DNA of 35,397 nt from Microbacteriaceae bacterium (lineage in GTDB: Bacteria; Actinomycetota; Actinomycetes; Actinomycetales; Microbacteriaceae). The notes beneath the pieces were generated by a model that was not told the DNA's origin, did not search any database, and saw only the letters and a list, made by a program, of their open reading frames with translations. Position numbers and translations under genes: made by a program. Location of the stretch: contig JALRLI010000002.1 in NCBI GenBank assembly GCA_023254555.1, forward strand, positions 1 through 35,397. Reading direction: 5' to 3'. This document shows, one piece after another, positions 30,713-35,397 of this stretch; position 1 is the stretch's first letter; each line of letters opens with the position of its first letter.

Positions 30713-31384
30713 TTAGGTATTTGCAATCGGATTGGTGGTTTTGCGGCTTTCGAGCACCTGATCAATCAGTCCGTACTCAAGAGCTTCGGTAGCGCTCAGA
30801 ATCTTGTCTCGATCGATATCGCGATGAACTTCTTCTGCCGTCTTCTTCGAGTGATTCGAGAGGGTGACTTCCAGCCACTCGCGCATCCGCATAATCTCGG
30901 CGGCCTGGATCTCAATATCCGAAGCCTGACCGTGGCCGCCCTGACCCGACGAAGGCTGATGAATCAACACCCTTGCGTTTGGCAGCGCGAGTCGCTTGCC
31001 AGGAGTACCACCAGCCAGTAGCACTGCCGCTGCTGACGCCGCTTGACCGAGGCAGACCGTCATAATTTGGGGTCGGATGTATTGCATCGTGTCGTAGATC
31101 GCGGTCATTGCAGTGAAAGAACCACCTGGCGAGTTGATGTACATCATGATGTCACGATCGGGATCTTGACTCTCGAGCACGAGCAGCTGTGCCATAACAT
31201 CATCAGCCGAGGCATCGTCGACCTGCACCCCGAGAAATACAATTCTGTCTTCGAACAGCTTTGCGTAAGGATCTTGTCGCTTGTAGCCGTAGGCGGTTCG
31301 CTCTTCGAAACTCGGCAAGATGTAGCGGGACTCTGGCATCATCAGTGAATTCGTCTTTGCGGCTGGGAGATTTTGGTTTGTCAT
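30713..31384 (-). CDS. clpP2: ATP-dependent Clp protease proteolytic subunit (ClpP2-like)
   Basis: [75 protein letters not shown]. Confidence 0.96.
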   Translation of the reverse strand: MTNQNLPAAKTNSLMMPESRYILPSFEERTAYGYKRQDPYAKLFEDRIVFLGVQVDDASADDVMAQLLVLESQDPDRDIMMYINSPGGSFTAMTAIYDTMQYIRPQIMTVCLGQAASAAAVLLAGGTPGKRLALPNARVLIHQPSSGQGGHGQASDIEIQAAEIMRMREWLEVTLSNHSKKTAEEVHRDIDRDKILSATEALEYGLIDQVLESRKTTNPIANT

Positions 31385-31404
31385 CGTTCTACTTTCAGCG
31401 CTAC

Positions 31405-31992
31405 CTAGTCTTGGTTCGTTCCGCCGCCACCAACGACGTCGTTGGCCGATTCACGAATGAAATCCACGAATCCATAAGCCAACGCCTCGTCGGCAGTGAA
31501 CCAACGATCTCGGTCACCGTCTTCATTAATCTGCTCAACAGTTTTTCCGGTTTGCGAAGCAGTAATCTCAGCGAGACGATTCTTCATCGAGGTGATGAGC
31601 TGAGCCTGGGTTTGAATGTCAGAAGCCGTGCCACCGAAGCCGCCGTGGGGCTGGTGAAGCAGCACGCGGGCATTAGGTGTGATGTAACGCTTTCCGCGAG
31701 TACCAGCGGTGAGTAGGAACTGCCCCATCGAGGCGGCCATACCGATACCAACTGTGACGATGTCGTTTGGCACGAACTGCATGGTGTCATAAATAGCCAT
31801 ACCTGCCGTAATCGACCCACCAGGTGAGTTGATGTAGAGGTAAATGTCGGATTTTGGATCTTCGGCTGCGAGCAGCAGAATTTTTGCGCAAATCTCGTTG
31901 GCGTTCTCATCACGAACTTCTGAGCCGAGCCAGATAATTCGATCTTTAAGTAGCCGGTCGAAGACGCTGTTCGGCATTTTCTGATCACTCAT
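31405..31992 (-). CDS. clpP1: ATP-dependent Clp protease proteolytic subunit (ClpP1-like)
   Basis: [60 protein letters not shown]. Start at [15 protein letters not shown]. Confidence 0.96.
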   Translation of the reverse strand: MSDQKMPNSVFDRLLKDRIIWLGSEVRDENANEICAKILLLAAEDPKSDIYLYINSPGGSITAGMAIYDTMQFVPNDIVTVGIGMAASMGQFLLTAGTRGKRYITPNARVLLHQPHGGFGGTASDIQTQAQLITSMKNRLAEITASQTGKTVEQINEDGDRDRWFTADEALAYGFVDFIRESANDVVGGGGTNQD

Positions 31993-32068
31993 CGAGTTTT
32001 CTCCATTCGATGCCCTAGAACTTCGGGCGTGATTCGACAATATCCCAGCGCAGGCTTGAAACTCGGCA

Positions 32069-32104
32069 GTGTTCGCCGTGGGCATAGTCGCGTTCGCCTT
32101 GAGC
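32069..32104. promoter_or_regulatory. Imperfect 15-bp direct repeat with GTTCGCC cores, 21 bp apart, between clpP1 and the LysE gene
   Basis: GTGTTCGCCGTGGGC (32069-32083) and GCGTTCGCCTTGAGC (32090-32104): 12/15 identical. Confidence 0.45.
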
Positions 32105-32123
32105 GCACGATTAGGCTGAACAG

Positions 32124-32753
32124 GTGACTGCTCAGATTACAGCCGGCCTCGCAGGCCTTGGTTTCGGGCTTTCGCTCATCGTTGCTATTGGCGCGCAAAA
32201 TGCCTTCGTTTTGAGGCAGGGGCTGCGTCGTGAGCATGTGTTTGCGGTCGTGGCAATTTGCGCCATTTCAGATGCACTCCTCATCGCAGTCGGTATCGCC
32301 GGGCTCGGTGCGATAATTCAGCGAGTCGCCTGGCTGCTTCTCGTTATCGAATTCGTGGGAGGAATTTTTCTACTCAGCTACGGCGCCAAGGCCGCGCTCC
32401 GCGCGATAAAACCGCACGCTCTGAGCCCAGAGATCGCAGGAACAAAGACGTCACTTGCCAAAACAGTCAGCACGACTCTCGCGCTCACGTTTCTCAACCC
32501 GCATGTGTACCTCGACACCGTGTTGTTACTCGGCTCAGTTGCCGGTACCTACGGAAGTAACGATTGGTGGTTCGGCGCAGGCGCTATAGCGGGGAGCATT
32601 ATTTGGTTCTCCACGCTTGGATTTGGCGCAAGGCTACTCACACCCGCCTTCAAATCAATTCAATCGTGGCGAGTGCTGGACTCGTTCATCGCGATTATCA
32701 TGTTTGCGCTGGGCGCGACTTTGCTCTGGAGCTTTATTCAGCGGCTTCTTTAG
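32124..32753 (+). CDS. LysE/ArgO family amino acid exporter
   Basis: [67 protein letters not shown]. Confidence 0.95.
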   Translation: MTAQITAGLAGLGFGLSLIVAIGAQNAFVLRQGLRREHVFAVVAICAISDALLIAVGIAGLGAIIQRVAWLLLVIEFVGGIFLLSYGAKAALRAIKPHALSPEIAGTKTSLAKTVSTTLALTFLNPHVYLDTVLLLGSVAGTYGSNDWWFGAGAIAGSIIWFSTLGFGARLLTPAFKSIQSWRVLDSFIAIIMFALGATLLWSFIQRLL

Positions 32754-34191
32754 CTGCGGGCTTCTTCGCTGCAGGCTTCTTAGACTCTGATTTCTTCGCT
32801 GCAGGTTTCTCAGCTGCTGGTTTCTTGGCAGCTGGTTTCTTGGCAGCTGGTTTCTTGGCAGAAGGCTTCTTCGCTGCAGGTTTCTCGGCCGCGACCTCTT
32901 CTGCATCGCCCCCATCTACCTGCGTGAACTCGGTAAGGTCAACGGCCTTACCCTTCTTGTCGACCACAGTAGCTTTGCTCAAAGCGACAGCAAGCGCTTT
33001 GTTGCGGGTAACTTCGGCAATGATCACCGGAATCTGGCCACCCTGCTCAAGCGCTTGAATAAACTGTGCCGGCTCCATACCGTACTGGCCCGCCGCCGAA
33101 AATATGTACTGCGAAAGTTCGTTCTGCGTTGGTTCAACACCCTCTGCCTCAGCAATCGCATCCAGCAAAAGCTGTGTTTGCAGCGTTTTGGTGCTTGATT
33201 CAATCACTTCGGCACGATGCTCGTCGTCCTCAAGACGGCCTTCGCCCTCAAGGTGACGATGTACCTCGTCATTGATTACTTCTTCAGATACCGGGATTTT
33301 CGCCTCTTTGATGAGCTGTTCGATGAGCAAGTCTCGAGCCTGGCCGCCCTGCTTGTAAACGGCTCCGCGGCTCACCTGCTCTTCAATGCTCTTCTTCAGC
33401 TCAGCGATGGTCTCAAATTCTGAGGCCATCTGGGCAAACTCATCATCCGCTTTTGGCAACTCGCGCTCTTTCACACTGGTCACCGTGACCTCTACCTCAG
33501 CAGTCTCGCCCTCGTGCTCTCCGCCCAGCAGAGTTGAATTGAACGTGGTGGTTTCACCCGCGGTCAATGACTCGAGCGCATCGTCAATTCCCTCAAGCAG
33601 ATTTCCGCTGCCAAGTTCGTATGACACTCCGGTTGCCTGGTCGACATCGGCTCCACCGATGCGAGCTACGAGATCTAATTCAACGAAATCACCGGTCTTC
33701 GCAGGGCGTTCAACCGTGACAAGCGTACCGAAGCGTGCGCGAAGGGCATCCAGTTCGTCTTGGACAGCTTGTTTATCCACTTCTGCTTCATCAACAGTGA
33801 GCTTGATTCCGTCGTACTTCGGCAGTTTGAATTCGGGGCGCACCTCAACCTCATACGAAATGACGAGGGTTCCCGTGAAGTCTTCGCCATCGAGCCACTG
33901 GTCGATATCTGCAGTTGGACGACCGATTGGTCGAACTTCAGACTCAGTGACAGCGATTTGGTAGTGCAGATCAAGTGAGTCGTTCACTGCCTGCTCAATC
34001 ACAACGCCTTTGCCCACTCGCTGGTCGATGATGCGCGCAGGAACTTTGCCCTTGCGGAAGCCTGGGATGTTCACCTGCTCAGCTACCGTTTTGTATGCCT
34101 TTTCGATGTGCGGCTGAAGCTCATCAGCGGTGACCTCAACGAGAAGTTTCACACGAGTTGGATTGAGCTTTTCAACTTTTGTCTTGGGCAT
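32734..34191 (-). CDS. tig: Trigger factor with Lys/Ala/Pro-rich C-terminal tail
   Basis: [68 protein letters not shown] ribosome-binding signature; PPIase domain; tail [45 protein letters not shown]. Confidence 0.97.
   Translation of the reverse strand: MPKTKVEKLNPTRVKLLVEVTADELQPHIEKAYKTVAEQVNIPGFRKGKVPARIIDQRVGKGVVIEQAVNDSLDLHYQIAVTESEVRPIGRPTADIDQWLDGEDFTGTLVISYEVEVRPEFKLPKYDGIKLTVDEAEVDKQAVQDELDALRARFGTLVTVERPAKTGDFVELDLVARIGGADVDQATGVSYELGSGNLLEGIDDALESLTAGETTTFNSTLLGGEHEGETAEVEVTVTSVKERELPKADDEFAQMASEFETIAELKKSIEEQVSRGAVYKQGGQARDLLIEQLIKEAKIPVSEEVINDEVHRHLEGEGRLEDDEHRAEVIESSTKTLQTQLLLDAIAEAEGVEPTQNELSQYIFSAAGQYGMEPAQFIQALEQGGQIPVIIAEVTRNKALAVALSKATVVDKKGKAVDLTEFTQVDGGDAEEVAAEKPAAKKPSAKKPAAKKPAAKKPAAEKPAAKKSESKKPAAKKPAAKEAAE
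32813..32862 (-). repeat. Short tandem repeat (about 15 bp unit, GCAGCTGGTTTCTTG on + strand) encoding KKPAA units in tig
   Basis: gctgctggtttcttggcagctggtttcttggcagctggtttcttggcag: about three near-identical copies, degenerating on both sides. Confidence 0.85.
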
Positions 34192-34241
34192 GGACGGCCT
34201 CTCACGTTCGGTGGTTACGTTTTCATCGTGCCAAGCACGCG

Positions 34242-34316
34242 TCGGGGCGACAGGATTCGAACCTGCGACCTCCCGCTCCCAAAGCGGGCGCTCTAGCCAA
34301 GCTGAGCTACGCCCCG
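34242..34316 (-). tRNA. tRNA-Pro (anticodon TGG)
   Basis: Minus strand CGGGGCGTAGCTCAGCTTGGCTAGAGCGCCCGCTTTGGGAGCGGGAGGTCGCAGGTTCGAATCCTGTCGCCCCGA. Confidence 0.96.
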
Positions 34317-34471
34317 GATATACCGGTGTTCGTTTTCGTTTACTCTCGCGGTAATCGCCAAGAACGGTTCACGAACCTCGTAAAGTCTAGCTGACATTTT
34401 CTGCTGTCGTGCACACCGCTGCTCAGTGTGTATTAGACTTCTAGAGGTTCATGCAGTCACTGCAGAATTCT

Positions 34472-34545
34472 GGGGATGTAGCTTAATGGTAAAGCCTTAG
34501 TCTTCCAAACTAATGACGCGGGTTCGATTCCCGTCATCCCCTCCA
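34472..34545 (+). tRNA. tRNA-Gly (anticodon TCC), CCA end encoded
   Basis: GGGGATGTAGCTTAATGGTAAAGCCTTAGTCTTCCAAACTAATGACGCGGGTTCGATTCCCGTCATCCCCTCCA; anticodon stem TTAGT/ACTAA. Confidence 0.95.
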
Positions 34546-34585
34546 AATACAGCCCTAGTGGGCAGGAATCAAACCGAGCTTGTAC

Positions 34586-35122
34586 TCATCTCATCGGATG
34601 CATTGCACTATGCCGCGCCGTGTGATTCCGGTATACCTCGGCGTTGTGTAACAAATTGGCCTGCTCCTCGTCGGTCAATGCGCGCCGCACCTTTGCCGGC
34701 ACGCCTGCCACGAGAGACCCCGGCGGCACAATCATTCCCTGAGGAACGAGCGAATTTGCAGCAACGAGTGAACCGGTGCCGATGACACACCCGTTCAAGA
34801 GCGTGGCACCCATGCCAATCAGGCAACCATCTTCGACTGTAGCCCCATGGATCACCGCGTTGTGCCCGACAGATACGTTTTTGCCCAATGCCACCGAGGC
34901 GGCGGGATCGACGTGAACTGCCACTCCGTCTTGAAGGTTACTCCCCTCGCCAATCACAATCGAGGTATTGTCTGCCCGCAGCACTGCGTTGTACCAGACA
35001 CTGACTCCTGAATTCAGCGTGACGTCACCCACGACAACAGCCGTGGGTGCAATCCACGCGTGCTCATGAATCTTAGGGGCACAGTTTTCGTCGAGGGCGA
35101 AGACAAGAGGTTCATGCGACAT
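34586..35122 (-). CDS. Gamma carbonic anhydrase-like / hexapeptide-repeat protein
   Basis: Left-handed beta-helix hexapeptides: WIAPTAVVVGDVTLNSGVSVWYNAVLRADNTSIVIGEGSNLQDGVAVHVDPAASVALGKNVSVGHNAVIHGATVEDGCLIGMGATLLNG. Confidence 0.93.
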   Translation of the reverse strand: MSHEPLVFALDENCAPKIHEHAWIAPTAVVVGDVTLNSGVSVWYNAVLRADNTSIVIGEGSNLQDGVAVHVDPAASVALGKNVSVGHNAVIHGATVEDGCLIGMGATLLNGCVIGTGSLVAANSLVPQGMIVPPGSLVAGVPAKVRRALTDEEQANLLHNAEVYRNHTARHSAMHPMR

Positions 35123-35174
35123 GCAATCAGCCTAATCGCAGCTTTGCTCCTGCGAAAATGCCAAAGATAAAAAG

Positions 35175-35247
35175 CTCCCCGACTTGGACTCGAACCAAGA
35201 ACCTGCCGGTTAACAGCCGGCTGCTCTGCCGATTGAGCTATCAGGGA
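35175..35247 (-). tRNA. tRNA-Asn (anticodon GTT)
   Basis: Minus strand TCCCTGATAGCTCAATCGGCAGAGCAGCCGGCTGTTAACCGGCAGGTTCTTGGTTCGAGTCCAAGTCGGGGAG. Confidence 0.95.
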
Positions 35248-35264
35248 TCGGCTAGCCGCAAACT

Positions 35265-35397
35265 CTAGGTCAAGCCCTCGCCTAAAGCCAATTCGCGCAA
35301 GGCTCGTCGCTTTGTTTCCATCCCCACAAGTTCGCCAAATATCTGGTTGTACTCGACTTCATTCTCAACGGGATTGAGTCGCTGCAAGGTCGATTTC
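35265..35397 (-). CDS. dnaG: DNA primase, C-terminal fragment (runs off the window)
   Basis: Minus-strand end: LQRLNPVENEVEYNQIFGELVGMETKRRALRELALGEGLT*, resembling actinobacterial DnaG C-termini; upstream of tRNA-Asn. Confidence 0.75.
   Translation of the reverse strand, partial: KSTLQRLNPVENEVEYNQIFGELVGMETKRRALRELALGEGLT

Noticed and set aside
32737-32900. Possible CRISPR-like or mobile repeat array
   Set aside because: Repeat units are contiguous 15-bp codon-phased copies inside tig with no spacers.
32564-33058. Plus-strand ORF with repetitive [21 protein letters not shown] sequence
   Set aside because: Antisense translation of the tig Lys/Ala/Pro tail repeat; no independent coding evidence.
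1-35397. Defence system, prophage, toxin-antitoxin, biosynthetic cluster or CRISPR array
   Set aside because: Nearly all sequence is explained by recognisable core genes and four tRNAs; no integrase, transposase, phage, TA or defence domains seen in any credible ORF.

Overview
This 35.4 kb window is a gene-dense housekeeping segment of an actinobacterial chromosome. The gene order (clpX-clpP2-clpP1-tig; ileS-folC-DUF4233-ndk-VKOR-rne-rplU-rpmA-obgE-proB-proA-nadD-rsfS; hisD-nrdR-pyrD) and protein content point to Microbacteriaceae; a small-genome lineage is my inference. I support about 30 protein-coding genes (partial ctaC and dnaG at the edges), four tRNAs (Ala-GGC, Pro-TGG, Gly-TCC, Asn-GTT) and an ileS T-box riboswitch. 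I see no CRISPR array, prophage, transposase or obvious defence island. The only accessory-looking module is a peptide-type ABC transporter operon with a divergent TetR regulator, lying between ileS and valS. The most interesting observation is that ileS has no in-frame ATG/GTG/TTG between its T-box/SD-sequestering hairpin and the conserved protein body. The best-placed start is one of two tandem AUC (Ile) codons directly downstream of a GAGGAG Shine-Dalgarno. Other points worth a second look are a 15-bp direct repeat with GTTCGCC cores upstream of clpP1, a perfect 7-1-7 palindrome in the TetR/ABC intergenic region, a Lys/Ala/Pro repeat tail on trigger factor, and a tail-anchored acidic SRRxLRE-motif protein in the nadD-rsfS operon.
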